Shown: positions 36,684-45,357, numbered from the stretch's first letter. The stretch is 64,000 nt of DNA from Stenotrophomonas sp. ATCM1_4 (GCF_004348115.1 NZ_QPFB01000001.1:1434109-1498108), one strand, 5' to 3'. Notes: generated from the letters alone by a model not told the origin. Translations and numbers: made by a program.

Positions 36684-37037
36684 ATGAAAGGATTCACCAC
36701 CGCCATGCTTGTCGCCGCCGCCCTGCTGTCGACCCCCTGCCTGGCCGCGCGCAGCACGCTGATCGACCGCACCTGGGCCCCCGTCAGCGAGAACCACGCC
36801 GAGCTGGAGCACGACGGCCGCCACTACGTGCTTGATACCTACATCGTGATGTTCCAGCAGCCGTACTACATCCATGTCCGCGCCAAGGACGGGAAGCCGC
36901 TGGACGCGGCGGCGCTGGTGGACATGGCCTCGGACTACATCACGCCGCGCGGCTGCACCGAACCGCTGCAACGCCGCAGTGACCTGGACCGCTCCAGCGG
37001 CGACGGGACGGATGTCGTGCTCGGCTTCCAGTGCTGA
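36684..37037 (+). CDS. Hypothetical exported protein
   Basis: A 117-residue protein with a signal peptide (MKGFTTAMLVAAALLSTPCL, then AA) and a compact mature domain. Visible segments are HAELEHDGRHYVLDTYIVMF, YYIHVRAKDGKP and DYITPRGCTEPLQRRSDLD; two Cys (in RGCTE and the terminal FQC) could pair. I recognise no family. No operon partner is clear; the next gene starts 216 bases later. Confidence 0.75.
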   Translation: MKGFTTAMLVAAALLSTPCLAARSTLIDRTWAPVSENHAELEHDGRHYVLDTYIVMFQQPYYIHVRAKDGKPLDAAALVDMASDYITPRGCTEPLQRRSDLDRSSGDGTDVVLGFQC

Positions 37038-37159
37038 GCCCGCGCGGCATCGCCACCGATCTCATCCTCCACGCCGGGACCACCACGGCCGTCGAGGCCG
37101 ATGACGGCAGCCTGCCTTGGGACGCGCTCGCCGCGCTGCGGCGGCGCAAAAGCCGATAA
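37031..37159 (+). CDS. Possible 42-residue overlapping small ORF
   Basis: A GTG at 37031 overlaps the preceding gene's end and opens a frame of 42 codons (GIATDLILHAGTTTAVEADD, then GSLPWDALAALRRRKSR) ending TAA. The composition looks protein-like, but there is no good ribosome site and no homologue I know. It is weak and could be chance or the remnant of a longer gene. Confidence 0.2.
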   Translation: MLSPRGIATDLILHAGTTTAVEADDGSLPWDALAALRRRKSR

Positions 37160-37252
37160 GCTTCGGCGCAATGCCCGTGCGCGGGCGCGGTGGCTGCGCC
37201 ACCGACCCGCCCGCGATTGCATGGCCGCTTCTCCCCGACATCCGGACGTCCA

Positions 37253-37645
37253 ATGCGCCTGCCCTGCCGACTCCTGCCTCTGCTGCTTCCCTGTGCCACG
37301 GCCATGGCCGCGCCGGAGCATGCCGATTACGAGCGCATGTACTCCGACTGCGTGGACCGGGCCGGCACCCTCAACAACGGCGTGGTGGATGCCTGTTCGT
37401 CGACCACCTCCGAGCACGTGAAGGCGGAGATGAATGCCCTGTACAAGCGCATCCACGACCGTCTTTCGACGCAGTCGCCCCAGGACGCGGACCGGCTGGA
37501 GCAGGCGCAGAAGTCCTGGCTGGTCTACCGCAACACGCATTGCGACCTCGCCGGTGCCTACGTGGGCTCGCCGATGTACGCGTTCTGCCCGATGCAGCTC
37601 AACATCGCGCGCGTGACCGAGCTGCGCGAGCTGGCCGGCGACTGA
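37253..37645 (+). CDS. LprI-like (DUF1311) exported protein
   Basis: A 130-residue protein with a signal peptide (PCRLLPLLLPCATAMAAPE). The mature part has Cys residues spaced as in the DUF1311/LprI N-terminal family: YSDCVDRAGTLNNGVVDACS, then MNALYKRIHDRL, QKSWLVYRNTHCDL and MYAFCPMQLNIARV. LprI of mycobacteria inhibits lysozyme; that role is not established here. The ATG at 37253 sits directly at the signal sequence. Confidence 0.82.
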   Translation: MRLPCRLLPLLLPCATAMAAPEHADYERMYSDCVDRAGTLNNGVVDACSSTTSEHVKAEMNALYKRIHDRLSTQSPQDADRLEQAQKSWLVYRNTHCDLAGAYVGSPMYAFCPMQLNIARVTELRELAGD

Positions 37646-37699
37646 GCGCATGGCGTTGACGCGGCGCAGGCCCACCCGCCCACGAAAAGGACCGCCCAC

Positions 37700-38071
37700 A
37701 TGATGTTCGAATCCGTTTCGCCGATCCTCTCCGTGCATGACCTCGCGCGGTCGCTGGACTTCTACCGGACCACGCTGGGTTTCGATCTTGCCTGGTCCTG
37801 GGGCGAGCCCGCCGAGATCGCCGCCGTGTGCCGGGATGCGGTCGAGATCACGCTCACGCAGCGCGCGGAGGCAAAGCCGGCAGGCGCGGCGCACGTCTAT
37901 CTGGCCGTGACCGACATCGACGCGTACCACGCCACGCTGCAGGCAGCCGGCGTGACGATGGTCGTGCCGATCGGCGACCGCCCCTATGGCATGCGCGATT
38001 TCCGCATCGCCGACCCCAGTGGCAATGAACTAAGCTTCGGCCAGGCCATCGCCGGCCTTGGGAACCACTAG
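37700..38071 (+). CDS. VOC/glyoxalase superfamily protein
   Basis: A 123-residue single vicinal-oxygen-chelate protein: SPILSVHDLARSLDFYRTTL, AHVYLAVTDIDAYHATLQAA and GMRDFRIADPSGNELSFGQ. Glyoxalase-I, dioxygenase and bleomycin-binding proteins share this fold. The metal site Glu (near NELSF) is present but the substrate cannot be read. There is a short gap from the previous gene; a shared transcript is possible. Confidence 0.85.
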   Translation: MMFESVSPILSVHDLARSLDFYRTTLGFDLAWSWGEPAEIAAVCRDAVEITLTQRAEAKPAGAAHVYLAVTDIDAYHATLQAAGVTMVVPIGDRPYGMRDFRIADPSGNELSFGQAIAGLGNH

Positions 38072-38129
38072 CGCGCGTGTCCTGCGGTGATGCCGCCTCC
38101 CTCCACGTTGGACCCCTTCAGGAGCTCAC

Positions 38130-38336
38130 ATGTCGCTTTCCGATCTGCTCGACGTGCTGGACATCGCCGAGTTCCTGACGGCATGGCGGTTCTGGCTGCC
38201 CACCTTCGGCGGTGCCGCGCTGGGGCTGCTGATTTACTTCGGCGGCGCGGGAGGCGTGCTCCCGGCCGTGCTTGGGACAGGCATCGGCCTGGCCGGCGTG
38301 GTTACCGGCCTGGTGTGGCAACACCGCCACGGCTGA
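38130..38336 (+). CDS. Small membrane protein
   Basis: A 68-residue protein with two hydrophobic segments (FWLPTFGGAALGLLIYFGG and VLPAVLGTGIGLAGVVTGLV) joined by a Gly-rich turn, after an acidic amphipathic start. GGAG is seven bases before the ATG. No family is recognised. Confidence 0.75.
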   Translation: MSLSDLLDVLDIAEFLTAWRFWLPTFGGAALGLLIYFGGAGGVLPAVLGTGIGLAGVVTGLVWQHRHG

Positions 38337-38362
38337 AGCGCGCCACCGACCGGCCGTCGACC

Positions 38363-39025
38363 TCAACCGGCCGCCATGACCGGCGAGCGCCTGGGCCAGT
38401 TCACCCAGACCACGTGCAGTGACACCGGCAACGCCCAGCTCACCCACAGCAGGACCGCGATCACGTCCGGGGACGGCGCGTTGCCCAGCGCGATCCATGC
38501 CGGCAACAACAGGCGGAAGCTCACCGGTGCCAGCGTCACCAGGTAGGCGCGCGTCATCCAGCGACGATGACGGGCAACGTCGCCGCGGCGGACGCCCAGC
38601 ATTGCCACCAGCGCGGTCACCAGCCACGCCAGCGCGGTGGCCGCGAAGGCCAGGGTGATCGCCAGCGGCGCCGGTGAGGTGGCGATCAGGCCCACCGCCG
38701 CCGCGCAGGCCAGCAGCATCCCCCCGAAGTAGAAGCGGCCGGACCAGCGGTGCAGGCGTGGCCGGGCACGCGGCCAACGGCTCAGGAACTGCACCGGCCC
38801 CAGCACGATGCCAAGCACGCCGCCGCCGATGTGCAGCCACAGCCAGCCGCGGCGTGACCAGTACATCGTGTAGTGCTCCGGATCCAACTGTCCGTACTGG
38901 CCGAGCACCTTGAACAGGAAATGCAGGCTGATCGCGGCCAGCAGCAGCCAGAGCACCCACCCTCCCAGGCGCCGGGCGCCGGAAGCCCCCCCGGCGGGAA
39001 CCGCAGACTCGAACACGTCGGACAT
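38363..39025 (-). CDS. DUF2306-type membrane protein
   Basis: A 220-residue inner-membrane protein with about six helices. His and Arg residues recur at helix ends: WLHIGGGVLGIVLGPVQFLS, LHRWSGRFYFGGMLLA, VARHRRWMTRAYLVTLAPVS and VSLHVVW. This is the DUF2306 pattern, related to predicted haem-binding four-helix membrane domains. The function is unknown. The ATG at 39025 has GGAGG seven bases upstream. Divergent from the TonB-dependent receptor gene. Confidence 0.82.
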   Translation of the reverse strand: MSDVFESAVPAGGASGARRLGGWVLWLLLAAISLHFLFKVLGQYGQLDPEHYTMYWSRRGWLWLHIGGGVLGIVLGPVQFLSRWPRARPRLHRWSGRFYFGGMLLACAAAVGLIATSPAPLAITLAFAATALAWLVTALVAMLGVRRGDVARHRRWMTRAYLVTLAPVSFRLLLPAWIALGNAPSPDVIAVLLWVSWALPVSLHVVWVNWPRRSPVMAAG

Positions 39026-39171
39026 GGCGCCTCCAGGCAATGGGCCAGCGCGAGCATACAAGGCGGCCGGGGAGCCGCGCGTCCATACGGCAATGGCGCA
39101 CACCGTGCGTTTGTACGGCAAAGCGCGACCGACCACCTCACCGGCAGAACCTGACTGGGCCGGATATTGCA

Positions 39172-39192
39172 AAATGCAAATCATTCGCATTT
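39172..39192. promoter_or_regulatory. Fur-box-like site
   Basis: An inverted repeat with arms AAATGC and GCATTT around AAATCATTC, in an AT-rich island 112 bases before the receptor start. It resembles Fur boxes in layout and base composition and precedes an iron-uptake operon. Assignment is by eye. Confidence 0.6.
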
Positions 39193-39303
39193 AATTTCTC
39201 AATCGTTATTACCTGCCTGTCCATCGGCAGATGCCCACAACGGATGTGGCATGCGCCCGTCTCCGTCACGCGATTTCCCGCCTTCCAACCCCCCAGGCCT
39301 TCC

Positions 39304-41478
39304 ATGTCCCCCAGTCGCTCCCCCCGCCGTCCGGCCCCTGGCGCCGGCTTGCCTCCCCGTTGCCGCCGTTCCATTTCCGGCCACCTGCCGTGGGCGATCA
39401 GCCTGGCCCTGGCGGCCAGCCCGGGGATGGCAGTGGCCGCCGAAAGCACCGCCGCCGATGCCAGCGCCACCACCCTGGACGCGGTGCGGGTGGTCTCCCA
39501 GCGCGCCAACCGGGTCAGCAACGGGGCGACCAACCTGGACCTGGACATCAAGGACACCCCGCAGTCGATCAGCACGGTGGACCGCACGCAGATGGCCCAG
39601 TTCGGCGCCAACAGCATCAACGACGCGCTGCGCCTGGCCACCGGCATCCAGGTGGAGGAATGGGAAACCAACCGCACCAACTACCTGGCCCGCGGTTTCG
39701 AGATCAAGAACACCCAGATCGACGGCGTCGGCCTGCCCAATGACTGGGGCATCGTCACCGGCGCGATGGATGCCTTCGGCTACGAGAAGCTGGAGGTCAT
39801 CCGCGGTGCCAATGGCCTGTTGACCGGCGTGGGCAACGCCTCGGGCACGATCAACTACGTGCGCAAGCGCCCCACCAACGAAGCCAGGGGCGAAGTGGGC
39901 GTGAGCGTGGGCTCGTGGGGCAAGCGCCGCGTGGAGGTGGACTACTCCACCCCGATCACCGCCGACGGCCGTTGGGCCGCGCGCGTGGTGGCCGCGCACG
40001 AGGACGGCGACTCGCACCTGCGCGGCTTCACCAACGACCGCAACTTCCTGTACGGCGTGGTCGATGGCCAGATCGGCGAGAACGGCACGCTGACGCTGGG
40101 CTATTCGTGGCAGAAGGCCAACAGCGACCAGAACATGTGGGGCGCGTTGAGCTTCGCCAACACCGATGGCAGCCAGCTGAGCTGGGGACGCAGCGCGTCC
40201 ACCACCCAGGACTGGACCTACTGGAACACCCGGACCCGGACCGCCTTCGCCGAGTACACCCACCACCTGGGCGAGAACTGGGAGGTGAAGGCGTCCTACA
40301 ACTATCGCCAGATCGGCAACGATGACCAGTTGTTCTTCGCCTTCAGCACCACCGGCCTGGACCCGCAGACCCACACCGGTCTGGTCGGCTGGGCCTACAA
40401 GGGCATCGACGACATGGACTCGCACCTGGGCGATGTCACCCTCAACGGTCGCTTCCAACTGTTCGGCCGTGAGCAGGAGGCCATGCTCGGCGTCAGCGTG
40501 GCCAAGAGCAGCGCCACCACCTGGGAACACCCGGTCGATCCCAACGACCCGGCGTTCGGCGCGCTACCGGCGTTCCCGTATGCCGGCAACACCATCGCCG
40601 AGCCGGAATGGGGCCCGCGCACCCGCTCCAACTGGACCAACCAGCGTCTGAAGCGTGGTTATGGCGCCACCCGCCTGGCCCTGACCGACCGCCTCAAGGC
40701 CGTGGTCGGCTTCAACTGGGCGCAGTACCACCGCGATGGCAACAACGGCAACAACTTCGACCAGACCGAAAGCAACATCAGCCCCTACGCCGGCTTCACC
40801 TGGGACTTCAACGACCGCGTGCTGGGCTACGTGAGCTACTCGGACATCTACCAGCCGCAGGACCAGTACGACCGCAACCGCGTCTACCTGGACCCGACCA
40901 AGGGCGTGAACTACGAGGTTGGCGTCAAGGCCGAGTGGCTGGACCGCCGCCTGCTGACCACGTTGGCGCTGTTCAAGGCCAAGCAGCAGGGCCTGGCGAC
41001 TTCCGGCGGCTATGACCTGGATACCGCGATGTACTGGTACTACGGCGTGGACGTGGAATCCAAGGGCGTCGAATTCGAGGCCACCGGCAAGCTTGGCGAG
41101 CACGCCAGCCTGGTGTTCGGCTTCACCCACCTGTCGATGAACAACCAGGACGGCGGTGATACCTACACCTGGGTGCCGCGCCGCACCGCCAACCTGGTGT
41201 TCAGTTCGCGCCTTCCCGGCTACGAGGCGTTGTCCTATGGCATCGGCGGGCGCTGGCAGAGCGCGATCTCCACCCGGGACACCTACACCGGCACCACCAT
41301 CGCCCAGGGCAGCTATGCCCTGCTCAACGCCTTCATCGGCTGGGACGTGCTGCCCAACGCCACCGTCCGCGCCAACGTCAACAACCTCACCGACCGCAAG
41401 TACATCAACAGCCTGTACCAGGTGGGCTACTACGGCGCACCAAGCAACTACACGTTGAGCTTCAACTACCGGTTCTGA
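39304..41478 (+). CDS. TonB-dependent siderophore receptor
   Basis: A 724-residue outer-membrane receptor. After a long signal region (ending near AVAAEST) the plug has DTPQSISTVDRTQMAQFGAN, INDALRLATGIQVEEWETNR and YEKLEVIRGANGLLTGVGNA; the 22-strand barrel ends NYTLSFNYRF with terminal Phe. The plug wording places it with ferric-siderophore receptors (FpvA/FoxA group) rather than sugar or B12 receptors. The ligand is unknown. The ATG at 39304 is used; an in-frame ATG at 39244 would lengthen the signal. Followed by DUF3649, PepSY and DUF3325 genes; Fur control is likely. Confidence 0.93.
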   Translation: MSPSRSPRRPAPGAGLPPRCRRSISGHLPWAISLALAASPGMAVAAESTAADASATTLDAVRVVSQRANRVSNGATNLDLDIKDTPQSISTVDRTQMAQFGANSINDALRLATGIQVEEWETNRTNYLARGFEIKNTQIDGVGLPNDWGIVTGAMDAFGYEKLEVIRGANGLLTGVGNASGTINYVRKRPTNEARGEVGVSVGSWGKRRVEVDYSTPITADGRWAARVVAAHEDGDSHLRGFTNDRNFLYGVVDGQIGENGTLTLGYSWQKANSDQNMWGALSFANTDGSQLSWGRSASTTQDWTYWNTRTRTAFAEYTHHLGENWEVKASYNYRQIGNDDQLFFAFSTTGLDPQTHTGLVGWAYKGIDDMDSHLGDVTLNGRFQLFGREQEAMLGVSVAKSSATTWEHPVDPNDPAFGALPAFPYAGNTIAEPEWGPRTRSNWTNQRLKRGYGATRLALTDRLKAVVGFNWAQYHRDGNNGNNFDQTESNISPYAGFTWDFNDRVLGYVSYSDIYQPQDQYDRNRVYLDPTKGVNYEVGVKAEWLDRRLLTTLALFKAKQQGLATSGGYDLDTAMYWYYGVDVESKGVEFEATGKLGEHASLVFGFTHLSMNNQDGGDTYTWVPRRTANLVFSSRLPGYEALSYGIGGRWQSAISTRDTYTGTTIAQGSYALLNAFIGWDVLPNATVRANVNNLTDRKYINSLYQVGYYGAPSNYTLSFNYRF

Positions 41479-41558
41479 CCCCAGCCCCTCCCACGCGCGG
41501 GAGAGGGGCGATTCGCGGCACCACGCCACTCCCCGTCCACCTGAGACCAGCCATCGCC

Positions 41559-41879
41559 ATGCCACAGGTATCCACCGCTTCCGCACCGCCTCCCGCGTCC
41601 CGGCGCCTGCAGGTCCTCCCGCGCATCCTTGCCGCCATCCTCGGCGGCTACGTGTTCGCCTGGGGCACGGTGGCATTGACCACCAGCGCGCTGTTCGCGC
41701 TGAAGCTGGCGTTCCATGACGCCGAGTTCCTCGGCGCGTTGGTCGGCCTGCTGGCCTACCTGGGCGTATTCCTGTGGGCCATCGCCACCCACCACGTGGC
41801 GCGGCTGTGGATGGCGCTGGTCGGCGGCGGTGCGCTGATGGCCGCGGCCGCATCACTCCTGCAATCCCGACTGGTCTGA
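41559..41879 (+). CDS. DUF3649 membrane protein of iron-uptake operon
   Basis: A 106-residue membrane protein with about three helices (ILAAILGGYVFAWGTVALTT, FLGALVGLLAYLGVFLWAIA, LWMALVGGGALMAAAASLLQ). It matches DUF3649 in size and position: such genes regularly sit between a siderophore receptor and a PepSY protein. The role in iron reduction or transport is inferred from that association. Confidence 0.85.
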   Translation: MPQVSTASAPPPASRRLQVLPRILAAILGGYVFAWGTVALTTSALFALKLAFHDAEFLGALVGLLAYLGVFLWAIATHHVARLWMALVGGGALMAAAASLLQSRLV

Positions 41880-41892
41880 GCCGGAGGCATCC

Positions 41893-43560
41893 ATGTTCAA
41901 CAGCTTCCGTCAGGCCATGGCATGGCTGCACACCTGGTTCGGGCTGGTGCTCGGCTTCGTGCTGATGGCCGCCTTCTTCTTCGGCGCGCTGTCGGTGTTC
42001 GACCGCGAGATCGACCGCTGGTCGATCCCGGCCACGCGCATCGAGCCGCAGCCGATGCCGTCGTTCGACGCTGTGCTGCGGCCGGCCTTCGAGCGCATGC
42101 AACCCACCGCCGAAGCCATCGCCGCGATGCGGCCGATGGTCAACGGCGACATGCCGCAACGCTTCGACCAGGTCGGCAGCTGGAGTGCCTACACCACCCA
42201 TCGCGACCCGGTGCTTGCACTGTACGCCGGCTACGACGTGCCCAACGCGAAGAACCCGGACGAGCAGATCTGGGCATACGCCACCATCGATCCGCGCAAT
42301 GGCAGGGCCTTGCCGGACGACCAGCTCAAGATCGGCAGTGGCTTCTTCTTCCCGCTGCATTACGGCCTGACCCTGGACTGGAAGAACCTGGGCGTGTGGA
42401 TCGTCGGCTTCTCGGCGCTGGTGATGCTGGCCGCGCTGGTCAGCGGCGTGGTCATGCACCGCAAGCTCTTCCGCGAGTTCTTCACCTTTCGTCCGGACAA
42501 GGCGCGCCTGCGCAGCGTGCTGGACCTGCACAACCTCACCGGCGTGGTGGCGTTGCCGTTCCATTTCTTCTTCGCGCTGACCGGCCTGCTGATCTTCGCC
42601 GGCACCTATTACTTCCCGGTCGGCCACACCCAGCTGCATGGCCTGCATGACCTGCACGAGCAGGTGGAGGCGCGGGAGACCGGCCTGCCGCACACGCGTG
42701 CCGGCGTCGCCGCCGGGCTGGCCTCGGTGGACGCGATGGTGGCCCAGGCGCAGCGGCGCTGGCAGGCCCATGACAAGGCCGGCGACGTCGGCTTCCTGGT
42801 GCTGCAGCACGTGGGCGATGCCAACGGCTACGTCAGCGTGTACCGCGCCGGTACCGACCGCATCGCCCTGGTCGGCGACGGCATCCACTTCAAGGCCGCC
42901 ACCGGCGAGCTGATCCGCGAAGACCCGCCGGCCACCCCGGTGGCACGCATGAACGAATTCCTCACCGGCCTGCACCTGCAGCACTTCCGCCATTGGCTGC
43001 TGCGCTGGTTGTACATGCTGGGCGGCCTGGCCGGTGCCACCTGCATCGCCACCGGCTTCATCTTCTTCGTCGAGAAGCGCAAACGACAACACGCGCAGCA
43101 GGGCCGCCACGGCGCGCGCATCGTCGATGCGCTGGCGGTCACCACGGTGACCGGCATGGTCCTGGCGACACTCGGCATCCTGATCGCCAACCGGCTGTTG
43201 CCGGAGGCGCTGCCGGCGCGCGGTGACTGGGAGCGCTACGCGTTCTGGGGCACCTGGGCACTGGCGCTGGTGCATGCCGGTTGGCGCAGTGCGCCGGTGG
43301 CACGCGGCCTGGTCAATCCGGCGTGGCGCGAACAGTGCTGGGCGATCGCCCTGTTCGCGCTTGCCGCGGTGCTGTTGAACGGGATGACCACAGGGGATCA
43401 CCTGCTGCGTACCCTGGCCCAAGGGTACTGGCCGGTGGCCGGCGTGGACCTGTCATTGCTGGCCACCGCCGTGATCGCGGTGATGGCGGCCCGCAAGGTG
43501 GGCCAGCGGATGCGCGCGACGGCGGCGCACGCGCCGCGTGAGGAGGCCGTGCATGCCTGA
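41893..43560 (+). CDS. PepSY-associated membrane protein (ferric-siderophore reductase type)
   Basis: A 555-residue inner-membrane protein of the PepSY_TM family. The first helix (WLHTWFGLVLGFVLMAAFFF) is followed by a periplasmic region, and the second hydrophobic block has the typical HRKLFREFFTFRPDK and DLHNLTGVVALPFHFFFALT. Later come HFRHWLLRWLYMLGGLAG and more helices. Members near siderophore receptors are thought to reduce or release iron in the periplasm. GGAGG precedes the ATG. Its last codons overlap the next gene by eight bases. Confidence 0.9.
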   Translation: MFNSFRQAMAWLHTWFGLVLGFVLMAAFFFGALSVFDREIDRWSIPATRIEPQPMPSFDAVLRPAFERMQPTAEAIAAMRPMVNGDMPQRFDQVGSWSAYTTHRDPVLALYAGYDVPNAKNPDEQIWAYATIDPRNGRALPDDQLKIGSGFFFPLHYGLTLDWKNLGVWIVGFSALVMLAALVSGVVMHRKLFREFFTFRPDKARLRSVLDLHNLTGVVALPFHFFFALTGLLIFAGTYYFPVGHTQLHGLHDLHEQVEARETGLPHTRAGVAAGLASVDAMVAQAQRRWQAHDKAGDVGFLVLQHVGDANGYVSVYRAGTDRIALVGDGIHFKAATGELIREDPPATPVARMNEFLTGLHLQHFRHWLLRWLYMLGGLAGATCIATGFIFFVEKRKRQHAQQGRHGARIVDALAVTTVTGMVLATLGILIANRLLPEALPARGDWERYAFWGTWALALVHAGWRSAPVARGLVNPAWREQCWAIALFALAAVLLNGMTTGDHLLRTLAQGYWPVAGVDLSLLATAVIAVMAARKVGQRMRATAAHAPREEAVHA

Positions 43561-43891
43561 GTCGTTGCTCGACAACCTGCTGCTTGCCACGGCACTGCTG
43601 AGTGCGCTGGCCGGCATGGGATGGCTGGCCCTGTCGATGGACGTCCACGCCCGGCAGGTGTGGGCGCGCGCCCCGTCGAGAGGCGGCCTGCGCGTGCTGC
43701 GGGGGCTGGGTACGCTGGGCATCGTCATGGCGTTGCTGCTGTGCCTGGCCGTGGACCACGCCTCGATGGCGGTGCTGGTATGGGTGATGGCGTTGGCCGG
43801 GGCGGCGCTGGTGACCGCGTTCACCCTGTCCTGGCAGCCCACCCGGCTGCGGTTGCTGGCCCCCTGGATCAGGGACCACCGGCTGCGCTAG
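43553..43891 (+). CDS. DUF3325 membrane protein of iron-uptake operon
   Basis: A 112-residue membrane protein with three helices (LLLATALLSALAGMGWLALS, LGTLGIVMALLLCLAVDH, VLVWVMALAGAALVTAFTLS). It belongs to DUF3325, the usual last gene of receptor-DUF3649-PepSY operons. AGGAGG stands seven bases before the ATG at 43553, inside the PepSY gene. Confidence 0.85.
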   Translation: MPESLLDNLLLATALLSALAGMGWLALSMDVHARQVWARAPSRGGLRVLRGLGTLGIVMALLLCLAVDHASMAVLVWVMALAGAALVTAFTLSWQPTRLRLLAPWIRDHRLR

Positions 43892-43924
43892 GCGCGGCCT
43901 TCAGCGCGAAGCACGCATACGGCC

Positions 43925-44000
43925 GGCCTGCCGAGGGCCCCCTCCCCCTTGCCGCGCAACAGGGAGGGCTGATCCGTGCACGCTGCGAACCTGGCGGGAA
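43925..44000. repeat. Partial CCCTTG-type intergenic repeat
   Basis: CCCCCTCCCCCTTGCCGCGC followed by AACAGGGAGGGCTGATCCGT: one arm pair of the family and the start of its core, with GATCCGTGCACGCTGCG. The same GATCCGTGCACCCTGCG core appears at 45227-45243. It lies between the convergent DUF3325 and LysR genes. Confidence 0.6.
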
Positions 44001-44066
44001 CGACCACGGCCGCCAGGCACGCGTACCGCCAACCGGCCCGATGGCAGCCGTCCCGCGTTCCCCGTG

Positions 44067-44957
44067 CTAGCCGCCCACGTGTGCACGATGCTCCGCGGCC
44101 TCGTCGTGCAGCCATTGGCGGAAGGCAAGAAAGCCGCGGTGCGTGGCCGAGCGCTCCGGGTAGACGAGCCAGTGTGACCAGGGCGTCTTCAGACGCTCCG
44201 GCGACAGCAGCACCAGCTGCCCGGACTCGAGCAGCAGCCGCGCGCGCGTGACGCGCCCCAGCGCGACGCCGACGCCATCCAGCGCGGCGCGGTGGTGGGA
44301 TTCGGAGTCATCGAGGATGGCGATGTAACGCTTCGGCGGTGCCTCACCGACCAGCGCAAACCAGCGGTCCCATTCGCCATCCGGGTCGCCCAGCAATGGC
44401 CATTGCGACAAGGGCAACGCGTCGATGCCACCCATGCGTGCCACCAGTGCCGGACTGGCCATGGGCACCAGCCATTCGTCGATCAACGGCTCGGCGGTCA
44501 GGCCCGGCCAGTGGCCGTTGCCCACGCGCATCGCGGCATCGAACTGCAACTGCTTTTCGAAATCGACCAGGTGCTGGCTGGACTGCAGGTTGATCTCGAT
44601 CTGCGGATGCAATGCCACGAACCGCCCCAGGCGCGGCACCAGCCAGGCCGATGCCATGCTCGGCACCGCACTCACCGTCAGCACGCAGTCGTGGCGTGCG
44701 GGGAAGGGGCGGAACGCTTCGTTGATCGCATCCAGATGCGGGGCAACCTGGTCGAACAGGCGCCTTCCCTCCGGGGTCAATGCCACGCCACGCGCCTGCC
44801 GCAGCAGCAGCGGATAGCCCAGGCGCTCCTCCAGCTGGCGCATCTGGTGGCTGAGTGCACTGACGGTGACATGCATCGTTTCCGCCGCCCGCGAAAGGTT
44901 GCCCAGACGGGCGGTGGCGATGAAGCCCTGCAGGAGCTGGAGGGGTGGCTTTGACAT
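44067..44957 (-). CDS. LysR-family transcriptional regulator
   Basis: A 296-residue LysR protein. The N-terminal helix-turn-helix is LGNLSRAAETMHVTVSALSH with QLEERLGYPLLLRQARGVAL; the effector domain starts near residue 92 (CVLTVSAVPSMASAWLVPRL). It belongs to the GcvA-like subgroup by the FFRRHxRGVxLT-type linker region. The target is unknown. A perfect 19-base inverted repeat begins 16 bases upstream of its start, in the divergent intergenic region shared with a small gene. Confidence 0.92.
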   Translation of the reverse strand: MSKPPLQLLQGFIATARLGNLSRAAETMHVTVSALSHQMRQLEERLGYPLLLRQARGVALTPEGRRLFDQVAPHLDAINEAFRPFPARHDCVLTVSAVPSMASAWLVPRLGRFVALHPQIEINLQSSQHLVDFEKQLQFDAAMRVGNGHWPGLTAEPLIDEWLVPMASPALVARMGGIDALPLSQWPLLGDPDGEWDRWFALVGEAPPKRYIAILDDSESHHRAALDGVGVALGRVTRARLLLESGQLVLLSPERLKTPWSHWLVYPERSATHRGFLAFRQWLHDEAAEHRAHVGG

Positions 44958-44972
44958 TGAGCCTTCAATTTC

Positions 44973-44991
44973 CCTCAAGCCTTGCTTGAGG
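44973..44991. promoter_or_regulatory. LysR-type operator
   Basis: CCTCAAGC-CTT-GCTTGAGG, a perfect 8+3+8 inverted repeat, located between lysR (start 44957) and the divergent small gene (start 45057). Position and symmetry fit an autoregulatory LysR site; binding is inferred. Confidence 0.6.
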
Positions 44992-45056
44992 AATGATCGC
45001 TATTCCAGCCAACAGCTTGGACGCAACATGAGCCCTACTCAAGTAGGAGCATGGAA

Positions 45057-45254
45057 ATGCGCATCTTCAGCGACCTGTTGTTTCTGCACGGACACCTCAC
45101 CAATGCCGATCTGGCACGGCAGCTGGCCGGTGAAGCAGCGGCATCGGCCGCGAAAGACGTGCACGACCGGCCCGCCAAAGGCACCCCTCCCCAACCCTCC
45201 CCTTTGCTACGCAAAAGGGAGGGGGTCGATCCGTGCACCCTGCGTCCCTCGTAG
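45057..45254 (+). CDS. Small hypothetical protein, 3' end formed by a repeat element
   Basis: A 65-residue frame beginning MRIFSDLLFLHGHLTNADLA. GGAG is seven bases before the ATG at 45057, making translation credible (the ATG at 45051 is too close). From about residue 43 (GTPPQPSPLLRKREGVDPCT) the sequence is a translated copy of the intergenic inverted repeat, so the native C terminus has probably been replaced. The first 40 residues look like a genuine small protein of unknown function, divergent from LysR. Confidence 0.55.
   Translation: MRIFSDLLFLHGHLTNADLARQLAGEAAASAAKDVHDRPAKGTPPQPSPLLRKREGVDPCTLRPS
45183..45245. repeat. CCCTTTG-type repeat copy overlapping a gene end
   Basis: CCCCTCCCCAACCCTCCCCT, then TTGCTACGCAAAAGGGAGGGGG and the GATCCGTGCACCCTGCG core shared with 43970-43990. 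It overlaps the 3' half of the small gene at 45057-45254. Confidence 0.65.
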
Positions 45255-45357
45255 GCGCGGTCTCGCGCAGGGGCGGCCTCCGCCGCGACGCCGGCCTACG
45301 ACCGGCCTGCCCAACGCATCCGGCCTCAACCCGTTCCTTTGCGGCGCAAAGGAACGG
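45251..45357. repeat. GTAG-bounded REP-like block and adjoining hairpin
   Basis: 45251-45299 starts GTAGGC and ends GGCCTAC; GTAG-ended palindromic units (SMAG elements) are described from Stenotrophomonas maltophilia. A perfect 12-base hairpin CCGTTCCTTTGC...GCAAAGGAACGG follows at 45331-45357. The remainder of the gap to 45467 shows no gene. Confidence 0.5.

Noticed and set aside
40564..43422. 952-codon open frame antisense to the receptor and PepSY genes
   Set aside because: Crosses two genuine genes and has low-complexity His/Gln/Arg content.
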